Below are positions 26,016 through 35,147 of a stretch of 64,000 bases of DNA, in pieces (within the stretch, counting starts at the first letter, position 1; each line of letters starts with the position of its first letter). The notes below the pieces were generated by a model. The model saw only the letters and a list, made by a program, of their open reading frames with translations. It did not search any database and was not told the DNA's origin. Source of the DNA: CAZSMK01 sp964608095. Its GTDB lineage: Bacteria; Sumerlaeota; Sumerlaeia; MWCT01; JAGHBZ01. The stretch lies in assembly GCA_964608095.1 (NCBI GenBank), contig CAZSMK010000003.1, forward strand, positions 1 to 64,000. Direction: 5' to 3'. Both the position numbers and the translations under genes were made by a program.

Positions 26016-27311
26016 ATGGCTTTAAAAGATTGTACATTAGACGATCTTGCGGTTTTTCAAAATGGTAAGAGTTTGTCTCCATCTATGTATATCTCATCTG
26101 GAAAATATCCTGTTTGGGGAGCAAATGGTCAGATAGCGAGAACAGATAAACCTTTATTTGCTCAACCAGTTATAGTCGTTGGTAGAGTAGGAGCTAACTG
26201 TGGTTCTGTCTATTTTATCAAAGAGCCTTCATGGATTTCTGATAATGCAATTGTAGCAACACCCAAAAAAAATGTAGATTGTCGATTTCTTTATTATCTT
26301 ATGAAATCTCTTAATCTCGATAGAACATCAATAGGAAGTGCCCAGCCTCTTATTACTCAGGGTGGATTGAAGGTTGTAAACACAAGTGCTCCAGATATTC
26401 CTACTCAAAAAGCCATTGCCCATATCCTCGGTACGCTTGACGACAAAATCGAGTTGACCCGGCGGATGAATAAGACGCTGGAAGAGATGGCGCGTGCGAT
26501 TTTCAAGAGCTGGTTCGTTGACTTCGACCCTGTCATAGATAATGCCCTTGCAGCCGGAAATCCCATCCCCGACAAGTTCAGAAAAAGAGCAGAAGAACGA
26601 AAAAAGAAACAACAACGCAAACCCCTTCCAGCATCCATACAAAAACTCTTCCCCGACTCCTTTCAGGATTCCGAATTAGGACCAATCCCCAAAGGGTGGA
26701 AGGTGATTAGACTTAACAACATAGCGTCTTTACAACAAAAATCTGTCAAACCAATGAATGAGCCAAATAAACTTTGGGAACATTACAGCATCCCAGCATT
26801 TGATTCTGGAAGAATACCGCTTATAGAAAAGGGATCTGAAATAAAAAGCAATAAATATATGGTACCGATATCAAGTGTCTTGATGTCGAAGTTAAATCCT
26901 AAAACTCCACGGGTATGGATGCCAAATGTCATGAAACCTGAATCAGCCATCTGTTCTACTGAATTTCTGCCGTTTGTGCCAAAGTATGAAAATTGGCGTC
27001 CTTTTCTTTATGAATTATTTAATTCAGATGCGGTTCAACAAGGGATTCTTGCTATAGTAACAGGTAGTACTGGAAGTCGGCAACGGGTAAAACCCAAGGA
27101 TGTTAAGTTAATGGAAGTAGTCAACCCATATAAAAATATGATTGAACTTTTTTCTTATCTACTCAATCCAATTTATGACAAAATTCTTTTTAATATTCAA
27201 GCGTCCCAAAAATTTGCTACAATCCGTGACACCCTCCTCCCCAAGCTCATCTCCGGTGAGATAAGGGTGAAGGAAGCGGAGCACATTGTAGAGAGGAGCG
27301 TATGCTGGTAA
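26016..27311 (+). CDS. hsdS: type I restriction-modification system, specificity subunit
   Basis: This subunit sets the DNA target of the enzyme. It has two target-recognition domains (about residues 1-135 and 220-370). They are separated by the conserved helix HILGTLDDKIELTRRMNKTLEEMARAIF...SWFVDFDP, and a second conserved helix ends the protein (QASQKFATIRDTLLPKLISG). I use the ATG at 26016 with AGGA upstream; a TTG at 25986 would run over the hsdM relic. Its AT-rich first part differs in base use from hsdM and hsdR, as is common for exchanged recognition domains. It overlaps the next gene by 10 nt. Confidence 0.95.
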   Translation: MALKDCTLDDLAVFQNGKSLSPSMYISSGKYPVWGANGQIARTDKPLFAQPVIVVGRVGANCGSVYFIKEPSWISDNAIVATPKKNVDCRFLYYLMKSLNLDRTSIGSAQPLITQGGLKVVNTSAPDIPTQKAIAHILGTLDDKIELTRRMNKTLEEMARAIFKSWFVDFDPVIDNALAAGNPIPDKFRKRAEERKKKQQRKPLPASIQKLFPDSFQDSELGPIPKGWKVIRLNNIASLQQKSVKPMNEPNKLWEHYSIPAFDSGRIPLIEKGSEIKSNKYMVPISSVLMSKLNPKTPRVWMPNVMKPESAICSTEFLPFVPKYENWRPFLYELFNSDAVQQGILAIVTGSTGSRQRVKPKDVKLMEVVNPYKNMIELFSYLLNPIYDKILFNIQASQKFATIRDTLLPKLISGEIRVKEAEHIVERSVCW

Positions 27312-28003
27312 GGCGAAATGATAATCGCGTGGAGCGGGAATCATTGATTCCCAAACACGGCGGGTATCGGAAGCTCAAGAGTTTTCAGCTGGCGCAGCTT
27401 GTGTATGATGTCACGGTACGGTTCTGTGACCGGTATATTGACAAGCGTAGCCGTACGCATGACCAGATGGTACAAGGGGCGCGTTCGGGTGTGCAGAACA
27501 TAGCCGAGGGGAGTCAGGCTTCGGGCACCTCGAAGAAGATGGAGTTGAAGCTAACGAACGTTGCGCGTGCGAGCCTCGAGGAGTTGAGGCTGGATTATGA
27601 AGATTTTCTGCGGCAGCATGGGATGATTCTCCTTCCTCCGGACCATCCGGCGCTGATGCGCTTCAAGCAGAAACGCTGCTCAACCCTCGATGAGGTTTAT
27701 GCCCGGGTGGAAGAGGAACAGCAGATTGCACAGAAGAACCACAAAACGACTCACAGACACACACGGACTGCTACTGACAATCCCGATGATTTGAATAAAG
27801 ATCCGTCCGTGTCGGTCGGTGGTCGTCAGTGTCAGTCCCTGACTTCTTCAGCGCTCGAGGCTAATGCTGCGTTGTCGCTGCTCAATATATGCTGCTATCT
27901 TCTCGATCGCCAGATCGCGGCTCAGGCGGAATCGTTCGAGAAACAGGGCGGGTTCACCGAACGGTTATACCGAACACGAACATCGAGGAGACGGGATGAA
28001 TGA
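27302..28003 (+). CDS. four-helix-bundle (S23/IVP-like) protein between hsdS and hsdR
   Basis: This 233-residue protein is related to the 23S rRNA intervening-sequence/four-helix-bundle family: FQLAQLVYDVTVRFCDRYI, QMVQGARSGVQNIAEGSQ and NVARASLEELRLDYEDFLR. A low-complexity linker (about residues 143-180) joins this to a terminal helix (SLLNICCYLLDRQIAAQAESF). It overlaps hsdS by 10 nt and hsdR by 4 nt (ATGA), so it is translated as part of the operon. The family's biochemical role is unknown; binding of nucleic acid is possible. The tight overlaps suggest a role in the restriction system. Confidence 0.8.
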   Translation: MLVRRNDNRVERESLIPKHGGYRKLKSFQLAQLVYDVTVRFCDRYIDKRSRTHDQMVQGARSGVQNIAEGSQASGTSKKMELKLTNVARASLEELRLDYEDFLRQHGMILLPPDHPALMRFKQKRCSTLDEVYARVEEEQQIAQKNHKTTHRHTRTATDNPDDLNKDPSVSVGGRQCQSLTSSALEANAALSLLNICCYLLDRQIAAQAESFEKQGGFTERLYRTRTSRRRDE

Positions 28004-31000
28004 GGGTTCTGGGTTTTACAGAGTCAACGGTTGAAGAAGCTGCGTTAGGGTGGCTCGAGGAATTGGGCTATTCAATTCTTCACGGTCCTGATATTGCACC
28101 GGAAGAGGCGGCGGCTGAACGTGCTACCTACGAGCAGGTAGTGTTCGAGAAGCGTCTGAAACAGGCATTGCAGAGATTGAATCCCGAAGTGCCTGCGGAT
28201 GCAATCGAAGAAGCGTTCAGGAAATTGACCCGACCCGATACCCCATCACTGGTCAGTAATAATCATAGCTTCCACCGGTATCTGATTGAAGGGGTGCCGG
28301 TTGAGTACAAGAGGGAGAGCGGCATAATCCGAGGCGACCTTGTGCGGGTGATAGACTTCGAGAATCCCGAAGAGAACGAGTTTCTTGCAGTCAATCAATT
28401 CACAGTAGTTGAGGATAAACACGACCGACGGCCCGACATCGTGGTCTTTGTGAACGGTCTGCCGCTGGGCGTAATCGAGCTCAAGAACCCGGCTGATGAG
28501 AACGCGACCATCTGGACGGCATTTAATCAGATGCAGACGTATAAGCAACAGATTCCGTCGCTTTTCGTATACAATGAAGCCATGGTCGTTTCCGACGGAG
28601 TAGAGGCGAGGATAGGGACGCTTACCTCGCCACGTGAATGGTTTCTGCCGTGGAAAACCATCGAGGGAGAGAGCGTAGCGGATACCACGTTGCCGCAGCT
28701 CCAGGTGATGTTACAGGGTGTGTTTGACCGCCGCCGGTTTCTGGACTTGGTTCGCTACTTCATCGTGTTCGAGGACGTCGGTGGCGGCACGCTTGTCAAG
28801 AAGATGGCGGGATATCATCAGTATCATGCCGTAAACGCAGCAGTACAAGAGACCATTCGTGCAATGCCTGAAGGAAAGGGTCAGGTAAGCGAGGAGGGTA
28901 GTGGCTATGCTACGCGAAGTTCGAGGGAATGGGAGCCTGCAGGCGAGCCGGGCGACCGTCGCGTGGGCGTGATATGGCATACGCAAGGGGCGGGCAAGAG
29001 CCTGACCATGGCGTTTTATGCAGGACGTATCGTGCTGCATCCCGCAATGGAGAATCCGACGCTGGTCGTGATAACCGACCGGATAGATCTCGATAACCAG
29101 CTTTTCGGCGTGTTTTGCCGTTGTAACGAGTTGCTGCGGCAGCAACCAATCCAGGCGGAGAACCGGGCGGACCTGCGTGCAAAGCTGCAGGTTGCGTCCG
29201 GCGGTGTGATATTTACGACGGTGCAAAAATTTTTCCCCCTGGAGGGAGAGGACCAGCATCCGCTTCTATCGGACAGGCGCAACATTGTCGTCATAGCGGA
29301 TGAGGCGCACCGGAGCCAGTACGATTTCATCGACGGGTTTGCTCGTCACATGCGCGACGCGCTGCCCCGCGCAACCTTTATCGGCTTTACCGGCACACCT
29401 ATTGAACTGACCGATAAAAACACCCGCGCCGTGTTCGGTGATTACATTAGCATATACGATATCGAACAAGCGGTGCAGGATGGAGCCACTGTTTCTATTT
29501 ATTACGAGAGCAGATTGGCACAGCTCGAGCTCGACGAAGATGAACGTCCCAGAATCGATGAAGAGTTCGAGGAAGTTACCGAGGGTGAAGAGGTCGAGCA
29601 TAAGGAGAGATTGAAAACGAAATGGGCGGCATTGGAAGCCCTGGTTGGTACGGATAAGCGTTTGAACCTGATCGCCGAGGATCTGGTTAAGCATTTCGAG
29701 CAGCGGCTGGATGTAATGGACGGCAAGGCGATGGTGGTCTGTATGAGCCGCCGGATTTGTGTCGATCTCTACAATGCTATTATGAAGATAAGGCCGGAGT
29801 GGCATCATGATGACGACGATAAGGGGATGATAAAGATTGTTATGACGGGTTCGGCTTCCGACCCGTTATCGTGGCAGGAACATATCCGCAATAAGCACCG
29901 GCGGGAAGGGCTCGCAAAAAGATTCAAGGATGAGCGCGACCCGTTCAAGGTTGTTATTGTCCGCGATATGTGGTTGACGGGATTCGACGTGCCGTGTCTG
30001 CATACTATGTATGTTGACAAACCTATGCGGGGACACGGATTGATGCAGTCAATATCACGCGTTAATCGGGTGTTCAAGGATAAGCCGGGCGGGTTGGTCG
30101 TGGACTATATCGGGCTTGCCTATGACCTCAAGCAGGCGTTGGCTATCTATACGAACAGCGGCGGGACAGGACGCACCGCAATCGATCAGGCTGAAGCCGT
30201 TGCGGTTATGCTCGAGAAATACGAGATATGCTGCGGATTGTTTCATGGCTTCGATTGGTCGGCGTTCAAGACCGGTGGAGCGCAGGAACGATTGGCTGTG
30301 CTGCCCGCGGCACAGGAACATATACTCCAGCAAGAAGATGGGAAGGCGCGGTTGATCAGGGCCGTAACAGAGTTATCAGGGGCGTTCGCGCTGTCTGTGC
30401 CGCATGAGAAGGCGCTCGAGATTCGTGATGATGTCGCCTTCTTCCAGGCGGTGAAAGCGGTGCTGGTCAAGCGTCCGGGAGATGAGGGGCGAAGCCGTGA
30501 CGAAATCGAGCAGGCAATTCGGCAAATTGTGTCACGGGCAGTGGCATCGGATGAAGTCATCGACATTTTTGCGGCGGCGGGTTTGAAGAAACCTGATATC
30601 TCTATCCTGTCGGATGAATTCCTGGCTGAAGTGCGCGGGATGAAACAGCGTAACCTTGCAGTTGAGATGCTCGAAAAACTTTTGAAAGACGAGATAAAGA
30701 CTCGCAGCAAGAAAAACGTGGTGCAGAGCCGGTCGTTCCTCGAATTACTGGAAAATTCGATTCGAAAATACCAGAACCGCGCCATCGAGGCGGCTAAGGT
30801 AATCGAGGAACTTATACATCTGGCAAAGGATATGCGGGAGGCGGGAAAACGCGGTGAGCGGCTCGGGCTGAATGACGACGAAGTCGCCTTCTATGACGCG
30901 CTTGCGGATAACAAAAGCGCACGGGATGTTATGGGCGACGAGAGACTCAGAGTTCTCGCAAAGGAGCTGGTTGGGCGCGTGCGAAAAAGCGTGACCATTG

Positions 31001-31158
31001 ATTGGCAAATCAGGGAAAACGTCAGGGCAAAAATCCGCGTTATGGTAAAACGCATCTTGCGCAAATACGGATACCCGCCCGATATGCAACAACGCGCCAC
31101 CGAGCTGGTCTTGGAACAAGCCGAAGTCCTGTGCGACGAATGGGTAGTATATGAATAA
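28000..31158 (+). CDS. hsdR: type I restriction enzyme, motor/nuclease subunit
   Basis: This ATP-driven translocase and endonuclease cuts DNA lacking the HsdMS mark. The N-terminal PD-(D/E)xK nuclease has RRPDIVVFVNGLPLGVIELKN (Asp and ELK about residues 147-160). SF2 helicase motifs follow: Walker A TQGAGKS (about 329), DEAH (about 433) and FTGTPI. The second RecA lobe includes TGFDVPCLHTMYVDKPM. A long C-terminal helical region mediates subunit contacts. The 1052-residue length is complete. The ATGA overlap with the upstream gene implies coupling. Confidence 0.97.
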   Translation: MRVLGFTESTVEEAALGWLEELGYSILHGPDIAPEEAAAERATYEQVVFEKRLKQALQRLNPEVPADAIEEAFRKLTRPDTPSLVSNNHSFHRYLIEGVPVEYKRESGIIRGDLVRVIDFENPEENEFLAVNQFTVVEDKHDRRPDIVVFVNGLPLGVIELKNPADENATIWTAFNQMQTYKQQIPSLFVYNEAMVVSDGVEARIGTLTSPREWFLPWKTIEGESVADTTLPQLQVMLQGVFDRRRFLDLVRYFIVFEDVGGGTLVKKMAGYHQYHAVNAAVQETIRAMPEGKGQVSEEGSGYATRSSREWEPAGEPGDRRVGVIWHTQGAGKSLTMAFYAGRIVLHPAMENPTLVVITDRIDLDNQLFGVFCRCNELLRQQPIQAENRADLRAKLQVASGGVIFTTVQKFFPLEGEDQHPLLSDRRNIVVIADEAHRSQYDFIDGFARHMRDALPRATFIGFTGTPIELTDKNTRAVFGDYISIYDIEQAVQDGATVSIYYESRLAQLELDEDERPRIDEEFEEVTEGEEVEHKERLKTKWAALEALVGTDKRLNLIAEDLVKHFEQRLDVMDGKAMVVCMSRRICVDLYNAIMKIRPEWHHDDDDKGMIKIVMTGSASDPLSWQEHIRNKHRREGLAKRFKDERDPFKVVIVRDMWLTGFDVPCLHTMYVDKPMRGHGLMQSISRVNRVFKDKPGGLVVDYIGLAYDLKQALAIYTNSGGTGRTAIDQAEAVAVMLEKYEICCGLFHGFDWSAFKTGGAQERLAVLPAAQEHILQQEDGKARLIRAVTELSGAFALSVPHEKALEIRDDVAFFQAVKAVLVKRPGDEGRSRDEIEQAIRQIVSRAVASDEVIDIFAAAGLKKPDISILSDEFLAEVRGMKQRNLAVEMLEKLLKDEIKTRSKKNVVQSRSFLELLENSIRKYQNRAIEAAKVIEELIHLAKDMREAGKRGERLGLNDDEVAFYDALADNKSARDVMGDERLRVLAKELVGRVRKSVTIDWQIRENVRAKIRVMVKRILRKYGYPPDMQQRATELVLEQAEVLCDEWVVYE

Positions 31159-31719
31159 AAGTAGAGAAAGGAAAAAGGATTAATATCGGACAAGAAAAGA
31201 AGTTCTGCTTCAGGAGTCAAGAGAGTTTTACGCCTTAAAAATACTTTACGGTTTGGGCTCTTTGATAGTGGTATATTTTAACCCGGAGTATGCATACACT
31301 TTTTGGAATAAGGAAATAACACCTTCCCTGAAAGGGAATAAGGTGAGTGGCCGCGCGTTGAAACCTACGGTCTTCTTCCCTCCATGTCACAGCCCAGAAT
31401 TGGGTTGAACTATCCGTTTTTGTACAACCCGCATCGGGGTTGGATCTGAAATTTATCCTCTTTTGTAGGTTGAAACCTTCGGCTACTCATGGTTGATCCC
31501 CTTGCGGGGATAAAGTCTGCTTCGGCAGATTTACCGGCAACAGGGTGCCTTTCATATCGCATCATGGTATAACCCGGAAATACAATCCCATAAAAATATT
31601 CCTGTCAGCTGCCCATTGCCTATGAATTTTTTATGAATAATCCGGGTGAGGTTCAAGCAAAGATGCGAAAATGTTGTGGGGGGATTCAGCTGAAACATCG
31701 AGGAGGCGGTAAGTGTTGG
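31159..31719. other. non-coding region rich in short hairpins
   Basis: No convincing gene is seen. From about 31380 to 31530 several compact inverted repeats follow one another: AACCC-GCATC-GGGTT type, CCCC-TTGC-GGGG and TCTGC-TTCG-GCAGA. Two related phrases containing TATAACCCGGA or TTTTAACCCGGA occur near 31275 and 31568. It looks like decayed repetitive sequence between the restriction locus and the next, convergent gene. Confidence 0.5.
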
Positions 31720-33135
31720 TCAGGCTTTGAAGAGGACGTTGAAGCCGGCGTGGGCTTTCCTCAAAAATTCCCCTGGCGTTCTTACTTTCACGACCTGCCT
31801 GAGGATGTGTTTCCAGCGGAAATAGAATTTTTTATATGCCAGCATGAGGAGTTCGATGAGTTCGTCGCGTGTAAGATTTTCCTCCCAGAAGGGTGGGACA
31901 AAATCTTTCTGCGGATTTGCGGCGAACTCGCGCCAGCAGTCGTGGTCGATCACTCCCTGCTCGAGGGCGAGGCGGTAAAGATCGGTTCCCGGAAATGGCG
32001 TCGTAATTGAAAAATGGACATAGTCCGCGTCGAGGTTAAGAGCGAAGTCGATGGTGCGCATAATGTGTTCGCGTGTTTCAGTGGGGTTCCCGATCATGAA
32101 ATAGCCGAGTGCGGTGATGCCGGCGCGCTGTGTCGCATGGAAGACTTCTTTCGCCTTGTCGAGGTCTATGTCTTTACGAAGCACCTTGACGATTTCGTCG
32201 GTACCGGCTTCGACGCCATAATGGATGCGACGGCATCCTGCCCGTGCCATTTTTCGAATAACCTCGGGCGTCATCACGTCGACTCGAGCTCGAACGTCCC
32301 ATGTGACGTCGATCTTTTCGTCCACGATAAGGTCGCAGAGTGCGATGATGCGGTTTTTGTCGATATTGAAGGTGTCGTCATAGAAAAAAATTTCCCTGAT
32401 ACCCATACGTGTGCATTCTTTGATTTCATTGACGATGTTCTGGGGGCTTCGTGCGCGCCATTTCTTTCCGAGGTGCGGTCTGTCGCAAAAGAGGCAGCGA
32501 TATGGACACCCGCGACTACTCATCATGGTAGTGATCGGGGTATGTTGTGCAAGGAGCGAATAATAGTTTTTGTAGGGCAGGAGGTGTCGCGGCGGAATAG
32601 GCAAGGTGTCAAGGTCGGCTATCAAGGGAGGCAAGGGAGTTCTTACTATCTCGCCATCCTTTCGATAGACAAGTCCGGGAACCGTGCTAAGGTCTGTTCC
32701 TTTTTCAAAGCAATCGAGAAAAGGTACGATGTTCTGTTCGCCTTCACCAATAAAGACAAAATCAACGACAGGAAGGTTGATGGTTTCCTCAGGAAAGAGA
32801 AATGTATGGGGACCACCAATGGCGACCGGAACGTCGGGATGAGTCCTTTTACAGATTGCGGCTATATTCGCAACGTCAATAAGGGTGAACGAGGTTGCCT
32901 GGATACCGAAAAGGTCAGCCCGACGTTGAGCGATTTCGCGCTCGATTTTTTCGTAGTCGAGGTTTTGAACGTGACAATCCAGAATCTCGACGGTATGGCG
33001 TCCCGCAGCGAGGATACTCCCTGCAACATAAAGCAATCCGAGGGGCGGATATTTCCCTGTCTCCATGTCCACGAAATCAGGGACGTTGGTGGGGAGCATA
33101 TTAGTTTCCGGTGGATTTATAAGTAAGACGCGCAT
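31720..33135 (-). CDS. B12-binding-domain radical SAM enzyme
   Basis: The N-terminal Rossmann-like region (MRVLLINPPE, GLLYVAGSILAAGRHTVEILD) is a B12-binding fold, though the DxHxxG cobalamin motif is not obvious. The radical SAM core has SRGCPYRCLFCDRP (CxxxCxxC) at about residues 209-222, then IFFYDDTF and GVEAGTDE, as in the BchE/MiaB-like group of uncharacterised enzymes. These generate a 5'-deoxyadenosyl radical for methylation, cyclisation or similar chemistry. The substrate is unknown. The gene ends the minus-strand block after gdhA, 42 nt away. Confidence 0.88.
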   Translation of the reverse strand: MRVLLINPPETNMLPTNVPDFVDMETGKYPPLGLLYVAGSILAAGRHTVEILDCHVQNLDYEKIEREIAQRRADLFGIQATSFTLIDVANIAAICKRTHPDVPVAIGGPHTFLFPEETINLPVVDFVFIGEGEQNIVPFLDCFEKGTDLSTVPGLVYRKDGEIVRTPLPPLIADLDTLPIPPRHLLPYKNYYSLLAQHTPITTMMSSRGCPYRCLFCDRPHLGKKWRARSPQNIVNEIKECTRMGIREIFFYDDTFNIDKNRIIALCDLIVDEKIDVTWDVRARVDVMTPEVIRKMARAGCRRIHYGVEAGTDEIVKVLRKDIDLDKAKEVFHATQRAGITALGYFMIGNPTETREHIMRTIDFALNLDADYVHFSITTPFPGTDLYRLALEQGVIDHDCWREFAANPQKDFVPPFWEENLTRDELIELLMLAYKKFYFRWKHILRQVVKVRTPGEFLRKAHAGFNVLFKA

Positions 33136-33177
33136 CAGTTACATCGTCTAAAGAGCAAAAACCGTGCGATCAAAGAG

Positions 33178-34428
33178 TTACGGATATATCCCGAGTGTCT
33201 GTGTGGCGTTGGCAACTTTTTCGACCGCAATCACATAAGCAGCGGTTCGCATGTCGCACCATATCTCTTTGGTCTTTGAATAGACGTTTTCAAACGCTTT
33301 GGTCATTACTCTTTCCAGGTTTTTATTGACTTCCTCTTCGCTCCAGAAAAAGGATTGCAAGCCCTGAACCCATTCGAAATAGGATACCGTAACCCCGCCT
33401 GCGTTTGCAAGAATATCGGGTATGACCACGATATTCCGTCGAGAGAAGACCTCGTCGGCGTCGGGGGTAAGGGGTGCGTTCGCTCCTTCTGCGATAATGC
33501 GTGTGTCCAGACGCTCGGCGATTTCTGCCGTCACGTAGTCGCTCAAGGCAGAGGGAACGAAGACATCGGACTTGACGGAAAGAAAATCATCTTCACTGAT
33601 GGTATCGGCATCAGGGAAATCAATCACACTTTTGGTTTTATCTTTATGTTCTTTAAGGAGGTGAGGATTAAGTCCATTTTTGCTATATACGGCGCCTCGA
33701 GAATCGCTTGCTGCGACAATACGCGCGCCCATATCATACATGATGGTTGCCAGATTATAGCCGACGTTGCCATATCCCTGAACCACGACACGAGCGCCGT
33801 CAAGGGGCATGTTCAATTTTTTAGCGGCTTCTTTGATACAAATGACACACCCGCGAGAAGTAGCCTCATTGCGGCCGTGTGAGCCCCCGAGTTCAATGGG
33901 TTTCCCCGTGACCACGCTCAGCACCCTATGCCCGATATTCATGCTATAGGTATCCATGATCCATGCCATCACCTGTTCGTTCGTGTTCACGTCGGGAGCA
34001 GGGATATCGAAGTTTGGTCCGATGATGGGAGTGATCTCGGTAGTGTATCGCCGCGTCATACTTTCAATCTCGTGAGGTGACATCTCTTTGGGATTGCAGA
34101 TAATACCGCCTTTAGCGCCGCCATAAGGGATGCCCACCACCGCGCATTTCCACGTCATCAGCATTGCAAATGCCTTGATCTCGTCAAGAGAAACCTCGGG
34201 ATGATAGCGTATTCCGCCTTTAAAAGGACCGCGTGAGTTATTGTGTTGCACGCGAAATCCGGTAAATGTTTGGATAGAGCCATCGTCCATTCGTGTAGGA
34301 ATACTCACTTCAAGCGCTCTGTTGCACTTACATAAAAAATCCCGCCAGCTTTTATCCAATTTGAGTAAATCAGCTGCGCGGTTGAAAAGGAAGATACAAT
34401 CTTGAAGTGTTTTTGTGCCTTTCTCCAT
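33178..34428 (-). CDS. gdhA: glutamate dehydrogenase (Glu/Leu/Phe/Val dehydrogenase family)
   Basis: It interconverts glutamate and 2-oxoglutarate plus ammonia with NAD(P)H. The catalytic lysine region is PFKGGIRYHPEVSLDEIKA with MTWKCAVVGIPYGGAKGGI. The dinucleotide fold is VVVQGYGNVGYNLA. PDILANAGGVTVSYFEW is the usual C-terminal signature. The 416-residue length fits the bacterial/archaeal hexameric type. A related amino acid dehydrogenase cannot be excluded. It sits 24 nt after purN and may share its transcript. Confidence 0.93.
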   Translation of the reverse strand: MEKGTKTLQDCIFLFNRAADLLKLDKSWRDFLCKCNRALEVSIPTRMDDGSIQTFTGFRVQHNNSRGPFKGGIRYHPEVSLDEIKAFAMLMTWKCAVVGIPYGGAKGGIICNPKEMSPHEIESMTRRYTTEITPIIGPNFDIPAPDVNTNEQVMAWIMDTYSMNIGHRVLSVVTGKPIELGGSHGRNEATSRGCVICIKEAAKKLNMPLDGARVVVQGYGNVGYNLATIMYDMGARIVAASDSRGAVYSKNGLNPHLLKEHKDKTKSVIDFPDADTISEDDFLSVKSDVFVPSALSDYVTAEIAERLDTRIIAEGANAPLTPDADEVFSRRNIVVIPDILANAGGVTVSYFEWVQGLQSFFWSEEEVNKNLERVMTKAFENVYSKTKEIWCDMRTAAYVIAVEKVANATQTLGIYP

Positions 34429-34452
34429 AATTTATTCTCCTTATTTAAAGTG

Positions 34453-35112
34453 TCAGAAATTAAGAGGACCGAGAGTCCCGGGACGGAGCCCTTCTTTCCA
34501 ATGTTCGTTGTCGATAATGACCCGGCGACCTTCGATTTTTACCTTCCCCTGCGAAATCAGTTCGAGTGCGTGGGGATAGATTTGGTGTTCATAGGTAAGG
34601 ATTCTGGCTGATAGTGTTTCTTCATCATCGGTATCCAGCACCGGCACCACTGCCTGTAAAATTATGGGACCGGTATCGACCCCCGGATCAACGAAGTGAA
34701 CGGTGCATCCGGAAACCTTAACGCCATACTCGAGAGCCTGTTTCTGGGCATGGAGTCCCGGGAAAGAAGGGAGGAGTGCAGGATGGATATTGATAATTTT
34801 ATTATGATATGCGTCGAGTAAGACGCGACTTATCAAGCGCATAAAACCGGCAAGGCAAATAAACTCCACTTTATAATGTTTAAGGATTTTGAGAACCTCG
34901 CGGTCGTAGCCTTCTCTATCTTTTTTGAAGGGCATTGGTTGCACAACAGCGGTTGGTACCCCGAACTGCCCGGCGATGTCCAAACCCGGTGCATCGGGAT
35001 TATCAGATACAACCACGGCAAAGGTTACGTTTTTCAATCCTCCTTGTTGTTGTGCGTTCAACAGGGCGTGCAGATTACTGCCCCGCCCGGAAATGAAAAC
35101 CGCTGCTCTCAT
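34453..35112 (-). CDS. purN: phosphoribosylglycinamide formyltransferase
   Basis: It uses 10-formyl-THF to formylate GAR, an early step of purine synthesis. The motifs are ISGRGSNLHALL at the N-terminus, LAGFMRLIS, the catalytic NIHPALLPSFPG and HFVDPGVDTGPII, with the catalytic Asn, His and Asp present. At 219 residues it is normal length. It lies 35 nt downstream of purM in the pur cluster. Confidence 0.96.
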   Translation of the reverse strand: MRAAVFISGRGSNLHALLNAQQQGGLKNVTFAVVVSDNPDAPGLDIAGQFGVPTAVVQPMPFKKDREGYDREVLKILKHYKVEFICLAGFMRLISRVLLDAYHNKIINIHPALLPSFPGLHAQKQALEYGVKVSGCTVHFVDPGVDTGPIILQAVVPVLDTDDEETLSARILTYEHQIYPHALELISQGKVKIEGRRVIIDNEHWKEGLRPGTLGPLNF

Positions 35113-35147
35113 GTATTACTCCTTACAGGAAATCATAATCGAGGAAC

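Noticed and set aside
31633..32010. 125-codon plus-strand frame at the hsdR/radical SAM boundary
   Set aside because: Most of it is antisense to the radical SAM gene and the rest lies in repeat-like non-coding sequence.
32014..33126. Long 370-codon frame on the plus strand
   Set aside because: It is antisense to the clear radical SAM gene. The translation is Cys- and Val-rich without motifs, so it is a shadow frame.
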